A model generated the notes under the pieces. It did no database searches. It was given only the letters and a program-made list of their open reading frames with translations, and had not been told where the DNA came from. 25,804 bases of DNA. Origin: Alphaproteobacteria bacterium (lineage in GTDB: Bacteria; Pseudomonadota; Alphaproteobacteria; SHVP01). Within the stretch, counting starts at the first letter, position 1. Every line of letters begins with the position of its first letter. Of this stretch, positions 1-7,694 are shown in pieces. The translations under genes were made by a program, and so were the position numbers. The DNA lies in contig SHVP01000026.1 in assembly GCA_009694165.1 (NCBI GenBank), forward strand, positions 1 through 25,804, in the 5' to 3' direction.

Positions 1-206
1 ATGGCCGTATCGATGTCGCGCCGCGACGTCGGCGCCCGGCCGTGGCGCTTGTGGAAGGCGGGCTTGGCCTGGCGCTCGAACACCGTGCGGTTGCCCGGTC
101 CGATCCCGGTCAGCACGTGAATCTTGTAGGTGCAAACGAAATCCTGGCGCGCGCGCTCGTCGTGCCGGGCGCCGGGCAGCATGGCGTGGGGGAATTGGCG
201 GATCAT
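1..206 (-). CDS. Partial N-terminus of a probable SAM-methyltransferase paralogue
   Basis: Only the first 68 codons are in the window; the gene runs off the left edge. The start is ATG at 206, with a strong GGGAGG Shine-Dalgarno sequence six bases upstream. No catalytic motif is present in this fragment. Residues 15-24 (HDERARQDFV) closely match residues 20-29 (HDEFARQSFV) of the methyltransferase at 2454-3587, and the following helix-like stretch is also similar. I therefore infer that the two share the same N-terminal cap region. The gene lies 49 bases downstream of the hydrolase at 256-1937 on the same strand, so the two are probably co-transcribed. The methyltransferase assignment rests only on that N-terminal similarity; the gene itself is well supported by its start and its continuous reading frame. 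Confidence 0.55.
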   Translation of the reverse strand, partial: MIRQFPHAMLPGARHDERARQDFVCTYKIHVLTGIGPGNRTVFERQAKPAFHKRHGRAPTSRRDIDTA

Positions 207-255
207 GGCGGGCCTCCCTTGGGGCGCCGATGCTAGCACCATCGGGCGCGCCCGT

Positions 256-1937
256 TCATCCTTGCGCCTTGAGGAAGTCGACGAATTGGGCGGCGCCGGT
301 CGCCGGCGCGTCGGGAAGGTTGTGGACGGTAGCAGCCGGCATCACCTCGGCAGCGTGCTCCCGGCAATGGTGGAACACGTCGGTCGGCGCCGAGGCGAGC
401 AGGGTCGGCACGCGCACCTCGGTCAGCCGGCGGCGCAGGCCATAGGCGAACGCAGCCCGCCAACTGGGCAGGAACGACTCCGGGTGTTTCATCACCTCGG
501 TGACGCGGCGCTGCAGCGAAGCCGGATCGATCTCCGGCGCTGCCTTTCGAGCGGCCGCCTCGGTGCGTCGGAACCACGGCCACCACAGCTGCTCATCCCG
601 CATCATGTGCCAGACCGAGGTCACGTGGCTGCCGTCCCAGCGCGGCGTCGCGTCGAAGGCATAGTGCGGCGCCAGTGCCGCTTGCTCGCGCTCGGGCAGC
701 GCCATCGGTTCGTGCAGCAACAGGCTTTTCACCCGCCCCTCCGATCGCAGCGACAGGGCCACCGCGACGGCGCCGCCGGTGCCGCGACCGTAGACATGGA
801 CGACCCCAGGCCCAACGCATCGAGCAGACGCGACAAGGCGGCGGCATAGGACTCGATTCGATGGTCGTCGGTGGCATCGGAATCGCCGTGCCCGGGCAGA
901 TCGATGGCGATGACCGGCCACTCGCGGCCGATCTCGCGCATCATGTCCTCGTGGAGAGTGGACGATCCCGGGAAAGCATGGAGCAGTACGAGCGGGGTGC
1001 GCCCGCCGCCGCCCACCGGCCCCAAGACCTTGATCATGGACTGCCGGCCCTCGACCGTCCGATAGGTGGGCGTCAGGCGTCCGGCGATCGGCGTCGTCTC
1101 CGGGGCGGCCGGTGGCGTCCCGCCGGCAGGGTGGGTGGACAGCAATTCGAGCTCGCGCACCGTGGCCGCCCGTTTGTCGGCCGGCAGCCGCTCGATCCAG
1201 CAATCCTTCGGCATCAGCTCGAGTATCGGGTAGAGCGAGTCGGAGGGGCGCGAGGTGAAACAGGCGCGGACCTTCAGGGCGTCGAGCGCCTCGCGGCCGA
1301 GGTGGCGGAAGGCCGCCGCGTAACCGACGCGGTAACCGTCGCCGGCAATGAGCATGTCGACCATGCCGCGGTGCAGGAAATCGAGCCCGGGCACGTCCTG
1401 GGTGGCGCGGTTCTTGATCGTGTGCTCATGCCAAGGCCAGAACACATGCTGTTCGCGATAGCGGTACCACAGCCAGGTGAGGTGGCCGGCGTCCCAAGTC
1501 GGCACGATCGGTTTCAGATAGCGGTTGGCATAGTCCTCACGCTCGCTGTGGCTGAACATCGGATAGCTGTCGCACAGCACAAACGCGGTGCGGCCGGGGT
1601 GGCGCCGGCCAATCTCGACGGCGATGGAAGCGCCGGTGTGGCGGCCATAGACGGCACACTGCTCGATCCCGAGGGCGTCGAGAGTCTCCTTGAGCGCGTC
1701 GGCGTAATCCGCGATCTCGGGGTTTTCCTTGGCGAGCGGATCGGACAGGCCGTAGCCGGGGGAATCGAAGGCGAGCGCGGTGAAGCGTTTGGCAAAGATC
1801 CGCGTCTGCATGGTGAAGACCTTGCCCGAACAGGGCGAGGCGTGCACGAGGACGACGGCCGGACCGCTACCGGCCCGGCGATAATGGACGCGACGATGGC
1901 CGACGGTGACGAAATGACGCGAGATGGCGATCGACAT
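256..1937 (-). pseudogene. Double alpha/beta-hydrolase interrupted by a frameshift
   Basis: This encodes two alpha/beta-hydrolase domains in tandem. The first frame starts at ATG 1937 (AGGGAG eight bases upstream) and covers domain 1 plus the start of domain 2, then runs out of frame to a stop at 729. The rest of domain 2 is open in another frame down to the stop at 256. Inserting one base in the C run at 804-807 (GGGG on the coding strand) joins LDALGLG to VVHVYGRGTGG and restores one protein of about 560 residues. That is the same length and layout as the intact gene at 9546-11222. The halves resemble each other (VFWPWHEH versus LWWPWFRR), which supports an internal duplication. The nucleophile elbows read GRHTG (His100) and GRGTG, not GxSxG, so ordinary serine esterase activity is doubtful. 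The change may be true decay or a homopolymer sequencing error. Confidence 0.75.
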
Positions 1938-1993
1938 GCGAAATGCTCCCTGGAACCGGGCGGAACCTTGCCCGAGCGGCAAAGGCTTGTCGA

Positions 1994-2019
1994 CTGACCT
2001 GCATCAATGAGGCGGTCAG
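1994..2019. promoter_or_regulatory. Inverted repeat with an FNR/FixK-like half, possible operator
   Basis: CTGACC (1994-1999) and GGTCAG (2014-2019) form a perfect 6-base inverted repeat in the spacer between the divergent hydrolase and SHOCT genes. Read on the minus strand, 1994-2007 is TTGATGCAGGTCAG, eight of ten conserved positions of the FNR-family box TTGAT-N4-ATCAA. No convincing -10/-35 pair fixes its position relative to a promoter, so this is only a candidate. Confidence 0.25.
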
Positions 2020-2064
2020 GCGGAAGCGGCACGGTGTCAACATGACCGAAGCAGCGAGGATGCG

Positions 2065-2382
2065 ATGACATTGGCAATGGCGGCGGAAGCAGGCGCGCCC
2101 AAAGTGGCTGCCGGAATCATGATGAGTTCGGGCTCGATGTCAGGTGAGATGGGGATGATGCAGGACTTCATTGCGTGGTGGCTGCCGTTCGAAGGCCTGC
2201 TCGCGCTCGCCATCCTGGCTACGCTGATCGTCTGCGTCGTGGTTTTGGCGCGCCAGCACCAGGGCATGGTATTTACCCACCACGAGGCGCTCGACGTTCT
2301 CGATGCGCGCTATGCCAAGGGTGAACTCGACCGCGAGGACTACATGCGGCGCAAGGCAGACATCCTCGGCCAGAAGGCCTAG
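2065..2382 (+). CDS. Small membrane protein with C-terminal SHOCT domain
   Basis: The protein has 105 residues. The N-terminal 30 residues are Met-rich and low in complexity. A single hydrophobic helix spans roughly residues 36-62, and residues 74-101 (ALDVLDARYAKGELDREDY and onward) match the SHOCT domain, a short helical hairpin found at the C-terminus of many small membrane proteins and linked to oligomerisation. No enzymatic role can be assigned. The start ATG is preceded by a GAGGATGCG stretch that can serve as a ribosome binding site. It is transcribed alone, divergent from the hydrolase and convergent with the methyltransferase, and its stop codon lies at the foot of a GC-rich hairpin. 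The domain call is confident; the function is unknown. Confidence 0.8.
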   Translation: MTLAMAAEAGAPKVAAGIMMSSGSMSGEMGMMQDFIAWWLPFEGLLALAILATLIVCVVVLARQHQGMVFTHHEALDVLDARYAKGELDREDYMRRKADILGQKA

Positions 2383-2415
2383 CGCGCCCCTCAGGGACGA
2401 GCCCCCGGGGCGCGC
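2382..2415. terminator. GC-rich hairpin between convergent genes
   Basis: A perfect 9-base inverted repeat, GCGCGCCCC (2382-2390) and GGGGCGCGC (2407-2415), with a 16-base loop, begins at the last base of the SHOCT stop codon. It sits between two convergent genes (SHOCT ends at 2382, the methyltransferase ends at 2454). There is no clear T tract on either side, so it is a possible bidirectional terminator or mRNA-end stabiliser rather than a textbook intrinsic terminator. Confidence 0.45.
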
Positions 2416-2453
2416 CGAGGCTGAACCCGCTCAGGCCGGTGCCGGCGTCAACT

Positions 2454-3587
2454 CTATTTCTGGCCGATCAGCAGGTAGCCGGCGCCGCCGATCACGCGGA
2501 TTTCTTTGCCCTTGGGCGGCCCCTCGTGGGAGTAGTCGTTGCGCACCTTCTTCGGGTCCCAACCAGCTTCGATCGCCCATTTGGTCAGGTCGGTGGCCCG
2601 CAGCGTGGTGATGAACGGTTCGGCGTTGTAATGCGTGTCCCAGTCGGGCACGACGCGACCGAGCGGATCAAGGTCACGGAACGGCGTGCCATCGTTATGC
2701 ACCATCAAGCCGCCCGGCTTTAGAATGCGCAGCGTCTCGGCGAGGATGTGGTGCATCGCCTTGACCGACGTCTCATGAATCATCGCGTGGCTGCAGACGA
2801 TGTCGAAGTAATTGTCGGGATACTTGGTCTTCTCGGCATCCTGCTGGGCGAAATGGACGGGTCGACCGAGTGCCTCGGCGCGGGCATGGGCGTAACGGAG
2901 CACGGGAGCGCCCACGTCGATGCCATAGACCTCGGCCTCCGGAAACTCGTCGACCCAGCCGATCGTCGATGAGCCGATGGTGCAGCCCATCTCGAGAATG
3001 CGCTTTGGCCGCAGTTTTGGATAGTTTCGCTTCACCCACTGCGCCGTATCGCGGCCGAGCCGGTCCTGGATCGGCCCCAATGCGCCGGCCGAATTCATAT
3101 AGGTCGTGCGTTCATACTCGGCGCCGGCGAAGACGTCGTCTGGGCACAGGTCGGTGTGGTACCCGCCCGGCTTGATGTGGATTTCGATCTCGGTGTTGTA
3201 GCGCGGCGCCCTGACGCGCGGGTCGAGTTCGAGCGAGCCGAGCTTGCGGTTGGAGGTACGGTAGCGGCGTGCCTTGTCGATGAGGCCCGATAGCTGCCGC
3301 TCGACCGCCGGCCCGACGACATCGGTGTGCATCTCCCGCCCGATCCGCCGCAGGCTCGACCACATCTGGCCGTAGGGATGGGCGAGAATGCGCTTGCGCT
3401 GGCGGACGACCTGCTCCAGCGAGCCGGGCGTACCTGGCTTGTCGCACAGCGGCCGCAGGCCCTCATGCAGGACCGTGTTCACGTCGCGCATGAAGTTCGA
3501 CACGAACGATTGCCGCGCGAACTCGTCGTGGTTCACCGCGGCCATCATGTCATGTTGCTGCTGTCCGGCGATCGTTCCTATGCGCAC
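2454..3587 (-). CDS. Class I SAM-dependent methyltransferase
   Basis: The protein has 377 residues. The start is GTG at 3587, chosen because a perfect AGGAGG lies six bases upstream. Residues 1-190 form an uncharacterised N-terminal region shared with the partial gene at 1-206. Residues 196-310 carry the Rossmann methyltransferase motifs: motif I RILEMGCTIGSST (the E/DxGxGxG-type SAM loop, here GCTIG), the acidic turn YGIDVGAPVL, motif II YFDIVCSHAMIHE and motif III LKPGGLM. This is the Methyltransf_11/25 type that acts on small molecules, but the methyl acceptor cannot be read from the sequence. It is monocistronic, with its own promoter candidate at 3623-3651. The family is certain; the substrate is unknown. 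Confidence 0.88.
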   Translation of the reverse strand: MRIGTIAGQQQHDMMAAVNHDEFARQSFVSNFMRDVNTVLHEGLRPLCDKPGTPGSLEQVVRQRKRILAHPYGQMWSSLRRIGREMHTDVVGPAVERQLSGLIDKARRYRTSNRKLGSLELDPRVRAPRYNTEIEIHIKPGGYHTDLCPDDVFAGAEYERTTYMNSAGALGPIQDRLGRDTAQWVKRNYPKLRPKRILEMGCTIGSSTIGWVDEFPEAEVYGIDVGAPVLRYAHARAEALGRPVHFAQQDAEKTKYPDNYFDIVCSHAMIHETSVKAMHHILAETLRILKPGGLMVHNDGTPFRDLDPLGRVVPDWDTHYNAEPFITTLRATDLTKWAIEAGWDPKKVRNDYSHEGPPKGKEIRVIGGAGYLLIGQK

Positions 3588-3622
3588 TACAAACCTCCTG
3601 GAGCTTGGGTTTCCTGGCCAGG

Positions 3623-3651
3623 AGTATAGGCGAGAACCAATCTCGTGTGCA
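3623..3651 (-). promoter_or_regulatory. Sigma-70-like promoter of the methyltransferase with a palindromic spacer
   Basis: On the minus strand, TGCACA (3651-3646, four of six to TTGACA) and TATACT (3628-3623, five of six to TATAAT) are separated by exactly 17 bases, about 36 bases before the GTG start. The whole spacer is almost filled by a perfect inverted repeat, CGAGA-ACCAA-TCTCG (3631-3645). A second palindrome, TCCTGGCCAGGA (3612-3623), abuts the -10 box at the expected transcription start. Either could be a repressor operator; this is a prediction from sequence only. Confidence 0.4.
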
Positions 3652-3802
3652 GTAGCTGCGGCGCCGTCCTGGCCGCGTCATGGGCGGGCGGGTCGCGCAA
3701 TCATCAAGTGCCGTTGCAACGCTCGCCAGCGGGATTGTTGCGCTTCCGTAGCGTTCGAGCGAAGTCCATGGCGACCGTCTTCGCCCGCGCTATGATGGAG
3801 AG

Positions 3803-4282
3803 ATGGATCCTGCGTTGGCCAATGGGGAAGCCGCGGTCGCCCGCCTCGAGGCAATCGAGGACATCAAGCAGCTGAAAGCGCGCTACTGCGCCTTTTGCGA
3901 CGTGCCGTTCGACGGCGACAGGATCGCGCCCCTGTTCGTGCCCGAGGGCGTATGGGAAGCGGGCGATCGGCGCGTCGCCGGCCGCGAGGCTATTCGCACC
4001 TTCTTCAACGCCGCCAAACCGCTGTTCATCGCCCACCTGGTGACCAACCCCATCATCACCGTCGACGGCGATCGTGCCACCGGCCATTGGTGGGTTATCT
4101 GCCCGTCGACGCGGCTGGAGCAGGGCCGCAAGGTCGCCTACTGGATTCTCGGCTATTACGACGACGTCTACGTGCGCCAAACCGGGTGCTGGTTGTTCGA
4201 GCACGTCAGGACCGACGTCAAGTTCTGGGCGCCGCACCACGAGGGCTGGGTCGCCGACATGGACAAGCGCGCGGCGCACTAG
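3803..4282 (+). CDS. SnoaL-like (NTF2 fold) protein
   Basis: The protein has 159 residues, which fits the SnoaL_4/NTF2-like family of small cone-shaped alpha+beta barrels (polyketide cyclases, dehydratases and ring-hydroxylating dioxygenase beta-like subunits). Features seen are the N-terminal helix IEDIKQLKARYCAFCD, then LFVPEGVWEAGD, the GREAIRTFF helix, the strand block TNPIITVDGDRATGHWWV and the late strand WLFEHVRTDVKFW. In this superfamily the pocket residues vary, so the reaction cannot be predicted. GGAG sits only two bases before the chosen ATG, which is unusually close, so a slightly different start is possible. It is transcribed alone, divergent from the methyltransferase and convergent with the binding-protein gene that follows. 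Confidence 0.8.
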   Translation: MDPALANGEAAVARLEAIEDIKQLKARYCAFCDVPFDGDRIAPLFVPEGVWEAGDRRVAGREAIRTFFNAAKPLFIAHLVTNPIITVDGDRATGHWWVICPSTRLEQGRKVAYWILGYYDDVYVRQTGCWLFEHVRTDVKFWAPHHEGWVADMDKRAAH

Positions 4283-4325
4283 CCGGCTTCCCCGCGCGGT
4301 CCGGCGGCCGCGCCGCGGAGAAGGG

Positions 4326-4357
4326 GGAGCCCTCTCCCCACAAGGGGAAAGGGCTCC
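4326..4357. terminator. Long hairpin between convergent genes, REP-like
   Basis: A 14-base inverted repeat with one mismatch (4326-4339 and 4344-4357, loop ACAA) lies between the convergent SnoaL-like and binding-protein genes. The arm composition (CCCTCTCCCC with GGGGAAAGGG) resembles the palindromic intergenic repeats scattered in many GC-rich proteobacterial genomes. There is no T tract. It probably acts as a bidirectional transcript end or is a repetitive extragenic palindrome. Confidence 0.5.
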
Positions 4358-4372
4358 GCGCGATGACGGCGG

Positions 4373-5914
4373 CTAGCGCCGTGTCAGCTTCAGTTCGTTG
4401 TACGGGATCCAGAGGTTGGTATGGGAGAAGTTCTGGATCTTCGGGTTGTAGCCCATGGTCTCGTCGAACTCGATCAGGAACAGGATCGGTGCGTTGTCGC
4501 GGTTGATCTTCAAGACCTCGCCCCACAATGCCAACCGCTTGGCCTCGTCGAACTCGCCCTCGGCCTGGGTGATGAGCGGCATTTCGGCCTGGTTGCAGTA
4601 GTAGGGGTCCGGCTTCATGCACGACGTGAGTTGCGTGAAGGCCTGTGAGGCATCCAGCGTCGTCGTGAGGTCGTGGCCGAAGCCGAAGGCTTCATACGGC
4701 CAGTCGCCGGCCAGCCAATACTTGATCCAGTCGGAGAAGGGCTGTGAGATCAGCTTGGCGCGCACGCCCACCTTGTTGAGGTCCTGCAGGGCCGCCTGGT
4801 AGACGAGCGAGATCGCGGTGTCGGTGGTGATCGCCCGAATCTCCATGTCGATGCCGTTCGGATAGCCGGCTTCGCTTAACAGCTTCTTGGCCTTCTCCGG
4901 ATCGTATTCGTAGGGCTTCAAGTTCGGATTGAAGCCGCGAATGGTCGAAGCCGCCGCCTGGCTCGCCGGCCGACCGGCGCCCTGGTAGACGTTCTTGACG
5001 ATCGATTCCTTGTCGACGGCGTAGTTGATGGCCTGGCGCACGCGCACGTCCGCCATTGGGCCCTCGGCCGGTTTCTTGTTGCGATGGCTGACGAACGAGA
5101 TGCCGATCGTCCGGGTCGACGGCTTGGCGTAAATCTTCATGCCGGCCGCCGTCGTCTGCGCCATCGCGTCGCGCGACAACAGAATGTCGACGTCGATCTG
5201 GCTCGATAGAAGCGCCTGCGCCCTCGCCGGCCCCTCCGGCAACTCGATGAACTGGATGCGATCGACGTCGGCGCGGGTCTTCCACGACGTCTGGTTCGGC
5301 CCTGCCAGGGCTTGGTCGGCCTTGAACTCGAGCGTATAGGGTCCGCTGGCGATCGGGTTAAGGGTGAAGGTTTCCAGTCCCCGTTCGCTCCATGCCTTGG
5401 GCGGCACGATGGTGACCGCCTGGACGGTCTTGGAAAAGATAGGATTGGGCCGCTTGGTCTTGAAATCGACCGTCAAGTTGTCGACGACGATGACGTCGTC
5501 GATGAAAGGGCCAGTGGTCTTGCCGGTAGCTTGTAGTTTGCCGGCGTCGGTCTTGAGCAACCAGTCATAGGCCGCCTTGACCGCGGCGGCGTTGAAATCT
5601 TCGCCGTTGGAGAACTTCACGTTCGGGCGCAGCGTGAAGCGCCAGGTGTTCGGATCCATGTTCTTCCAACCGGTCGCCAGGAACGGTTCGGACACGCCGC
5701 CTTCGCCGTTCTTGGTCAATTGCTCAAAGATGGCCGACCACGAGAACAGCCCAGGCGTACCGATGGCGCCCGAGTAGGGATTGCCCTTGCCGCCCGAAAA
5801 TTCGCGCAAGCCAACCTTGAGCAAGTCGGCCGAGGCCGGGCCGCTCAGCACCGTCGCTGCTAGCGCGGCAGCCAAAACTGCACCAAGCGCGGTACTCGAT
5901 TTCAGTCCAGACAT
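4373..5914 (-). CDS. Peptide/nickel-type ABC transporter solute-binding protein (SBP_bac_5), copy 1
   Basis: The protein has about 513 residues from ATG 5914, the usual size for family 5 periplasmic binding proteins (DppA/OppA/NikA type). A signal peptide is clear: after MSGLKSS comes a hydrophobic stretch ending GPASA before DLLKVG. Typical motifs follow: WRFTLRPNVKFSNGEDFNAA near residue 90, and VRQAINYAVDKESIVKNVY in the central domain. The start is uncertain: an in-frame ATG at 5926 is also possible, and neither has a good Shine-Dalgarno sequence. It is paralogous to the gene at 6058-7620 (both contain a YYCNxAEMPLI segment and the same C-terminal pattern). No permease or ATPase adjoins it, so it either serves the transporter at 15071-18967 or is an orphan. 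The ligand is unknown. Confidence 0.88.
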   Translation of the reverse strand: MSGLKSSTALGAVLAAALAATVLSGPASADLLKVGLREFSGGKGNPYSGAIGTPGLFSWSAIFEQLTKNGEGGVSEPFLATGWKNMDPNTWRFTLRPNVKFSNGEDFNAAAVKAAYDWLLKTDAGKLQATGKTTGPFIDDVIVVDNLTVDFKTKRPNPIFSKTVQAVTIVPPKAWSERGLETFTLNPIASGPYTLEFKADQALAGPNQTSWKTRADVDRIQFIELPEGPARAQALLSSQIDVDILLSRDAMAQTTAAGMKIYAKPSTRTIGISFVSHRNKKPAEGPMADVRVRQAINYAVDKESIVKNVYQGAGRPASQAAASTIRGFNPNLKPYEYDPEKAKKLLSEAGYPNGIDMEIRAITTDTAISLVYQAALQDLNKVGVRAKLISQPFSDWIKYWLAGDWPYEAFGFGHDLTTTLDASQAFTQLTSCMKPDPYYCNQAEMPLITQAEGEFDEAKRLALWGEVLKINRDNAPILFLIEFDETMGYNPKIQNFSHTNLWIPYNELKLTRR

Positions 5915-5945
5915 GGGGTCATCCATTTCGTAAATCGGGGGGTCA

Positions 5946-6000
5946 CCTTCGACCAACCGCAAAGGAGCGTCCAGCGTCGGCGACGGGCGATGGTCGAAGG
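5946..6000. repeat. Perfect 10-base inverted repeat in the spacer between two binding-protein genes
   Basis: CCTTCGACCA (5946-5955) and TGGTCGAAGG (5991-6000) are exact reverse complements separated by 35 bases. In the minus-strand transcript this stem would end about 30 bases before the start of the downstream binding protein, which has no good Shine-Dalgarno sequence. It could be a leader-RNA structure controlling translation, or a pair of protein-binding half sites. Confidence 0.55.
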
Positions 6001-6036
6001 AAAAAGAAAGGGCCCGGCACGGCGCCACGCCCTAAG
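6001..6036 (-). terminator. Probable intrinsic terminator after binding-protein copy 2
   Basis: Read on the minus strand, a GC-rich segment starting AGGGC and ending GCCCT encloses a near-palindrome (6016-6031) centred on GGCGCC. It is followed directly by TTTCTTTTT (plus-strand A-rich 6001-6009). The stem is imperfect, with two G-U pairs in the inner part, but the U-rich tail is the best on this strand in the region. It would reduce read-through from copy 2 into copy 1. Confidence 0.45.
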
Positions 6037-6052
6037 CCGCGGAAATCCGCGG
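6037..6052. repeat. CCGCGG hairpin beside the stop codon of copy 2
   Basis: CCGCGG, an AAAT loop and CCGCGG form a compact hairpin five bases beyond the TAA stop of the upstream binding-protein gene. Flanking CTTA/TAAG bases (6033-6036 and 6057-6060) can extend it with an internal bulge. It probably protects the 3' end of that transcript, as intercistronic hairpins do in binding-protein operons. Confidence 0.4.
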
Positions 6053-6057
6053 AAGGC

Positions 6058-7620
6058 TTATTTCTGTAACACCATCTCGTGATAATTGAACACGGTGTTG
6101 GCCTGCTTGAAGTTCTTCAGCTTGCTGGTGAAGGCCGTCGGTTCGCCGACCTCGGCCAAGAATACGATCGGCGCGTTCTCGGCATTGATCTTCAGCAGAT
6201 CCTGCAACAGCTTCTTGCGCTTGTCCTGGTCGAACTCGGACAACGCCGCGTTGATCAGCGGCATCTCCGCCTCGTTGCAGTAGTAGGGCGACTCCTTCAG
6301 ACAGGACGTGTAGTCCTTGAACGACTGGCTGGCGTCCAAGGTCGAGGTCAGGTCGGCCCCGAAGCCGAACAGATCGTAGGGCCAGTTACCGCCGAGCCAG
6401 AACTGCAGCCATTCCGGGAACGGCTGACTGCTGAACTTGACCCTGACACCGGCGGCCTGCAGATCCTGCACTCCGGACTGGTAGATCAAGTCAAAGGTCG
6501 CGTTGCCGGCCGAGGCCCGCGCTTCGAGGTCAAGCCCGTTGGGGTAGCCCGCTTCGGCCAGCAGCTTTTTGGCCAACGGAATGTCGTAGGCATAGGGCTT
6601 GATGTCGGGGTTGAACCCGAACGAGGCCCGCGTCGCCATCTGCCCCACGACCGCTCCGTTGCCTTTGAAGATATTGTCGACGATCGACTGCTTGTTGACC
6701 GCGTGGTTGAGCGCCCGGCGGACGCGGACGTCGGCCATCGGGCCGTTGACCGGCTCGGCCTTGGCATCCTTGTCCTTCTTGCGCATGCTGACGATCGAAA
6801 GCCCAATCGTCCGCGGCGGCGGCGCGATGTCGATCGTGAACCCCGCCCGCCGCAACTGGTCGACCGCGTCGTTCGACGTCTGCACGTCGATATCGACCTG
6901 GCCGCCTTGCAGCGCCGCGACGCGGGCGGGCGGCTCGGGGAGTTCCAGGTAGCGAATGCGATCGATGTTGCCCGTGATCTTGCGCCACGAGCGGGGATAG
7001 GCTTCGACTTCGGCCTCGCCCGGTTTGAATTGGACGATCTTGTAGGGCCCGGCCGTCACCGGGTTCCTGGCGAAGCTTTCGGGTCCCATGTCGGCCCAGG
7101 ACTTCGTCGGTACGACCGCGACCGCACCCATGCGCTTGGGCGTGATCGGGTTGGGCGTCACGGTCTTGATCTCGATCACGAGGTCGCTGACGACGCTGAC
7201 GTCGCGGACGACGGTGATCATGTCGCGACCGGCGACCGAGGTCTTGCCCAGATCGGTTTTGATCAGCCAGTCCATCGTCGACTTGACCGCTGCGGCGTTC
7301 AACTTTTCGCCGTTGGCGTAGGTGACATTCGGCCGCAGCGTGAACTGCCAAGTGTCCTTGTCGATGTTTTTCCAGGATTCGGCGACGCCCGCCAACGGAT
7401 TGCCGCCGGCGTCCATTTCAACCATGTAGTCGAACATCGCCGTCCATACGAACACGTGGGGAATGCCGCGGCCGGTAAAAGGATTGCCCTGCGCTGGCGG
7501 CAGCCCGCGAACGGCGACGCGCAGCGTCTCGGCGCCGGCGGTCGCCGGCAACAGTCCGATAAAAAGGGCCAACGCCGCAACCGCTCCCAGCAGTCGCCGC
7601 ATCGTCATGGAATGGTTCAT
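6058..7620 (-). CDS. Peptide/nickel-type ABC transporter solute-binding protein (SBP_bac_5), copy 2
   Basis: The protein has 520 residues. ATG 7620 is preceded by GGGAGG with a seven-base spacer, so the start is firm. The signal peptide runs from MRRLLGAVAALALF to about ATAGA, with mature protein from ETLRVAV. The mature protein shows SBP_bac_5 motifs: WQFTLRPNVTYANGEKLNAA near residue 91, VRVRRALNHAVNKQSIVDNIF and AKKLLAEAGYPNGLDLEARA. It is the first gene of a two-gene set with the paralogue at 4373-5914, separated by 143 structured bases. This protein binds a solute in the periplasm and hands it to an ABC permease that is not adjacent. The family is secure; the ligand (peptide, opine, sugar or metal chelate) cannot be told from sequence. 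Confidence 0.93.
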   Translation of the reverse strand: MNHSMTMRRLLGAVAALALFIGLLPATAGAETLRVAVRGLPPAQGNPFTGRGIPHVFVWTAMFDYMVEMDAGGNPLAGVAESWKNIDKDTWQFTLRPNVTYANGEKLNAAAVKSTMDWLIKTDLGKTSVAGRDMITVVRDVSVVSDLVIEIKTVTPNPITPKRMGAVAVVPTKSWADMGPESFARNPVTAGPYKIVQFKPGEAEVEAYPRSWRKITGNIDRIRYLELPEPPARVAALQGGQVDIDVQTSNDAVDQLRRAGFTIDIAPPPRTIGLSIVSMRKKDKDAKAEPVNGPMADVRVRRALNHAVNKQSIVDNIFKGNGAVVGQMATRASFGFNPDIKPYAYDIPLAKKLLAEAGYPNGLDLEARASAGNATFDLIYQSGVQDLQAAGVRVKFSSQPFPEWLQFWLGGNWPYDLFGFGADLTSTLDASQSFKDYTSCLKESPYYCNEAEMPLINAALSEFDQDKRKKLLQDLLKINAENAPIVFLAEVGEPTAFTSKLKNFKQANTVFNYHEMVLQK

Positions 7621-7694
7621 GTTGTAGCCTCCCTGGGGTATTGTTCAGCGCGCATCCTGCCCCGCGGGCTTAAGGCCAGCAAGGGGTTTGTTGC

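Noticed and set aside
675..1997. 440-codon plus-strand frame over the first double hydrolase
   Set aside because: Antisense shadow with no recognisable motif; the minus strand carries hydrolase-fold motifs and a good start.
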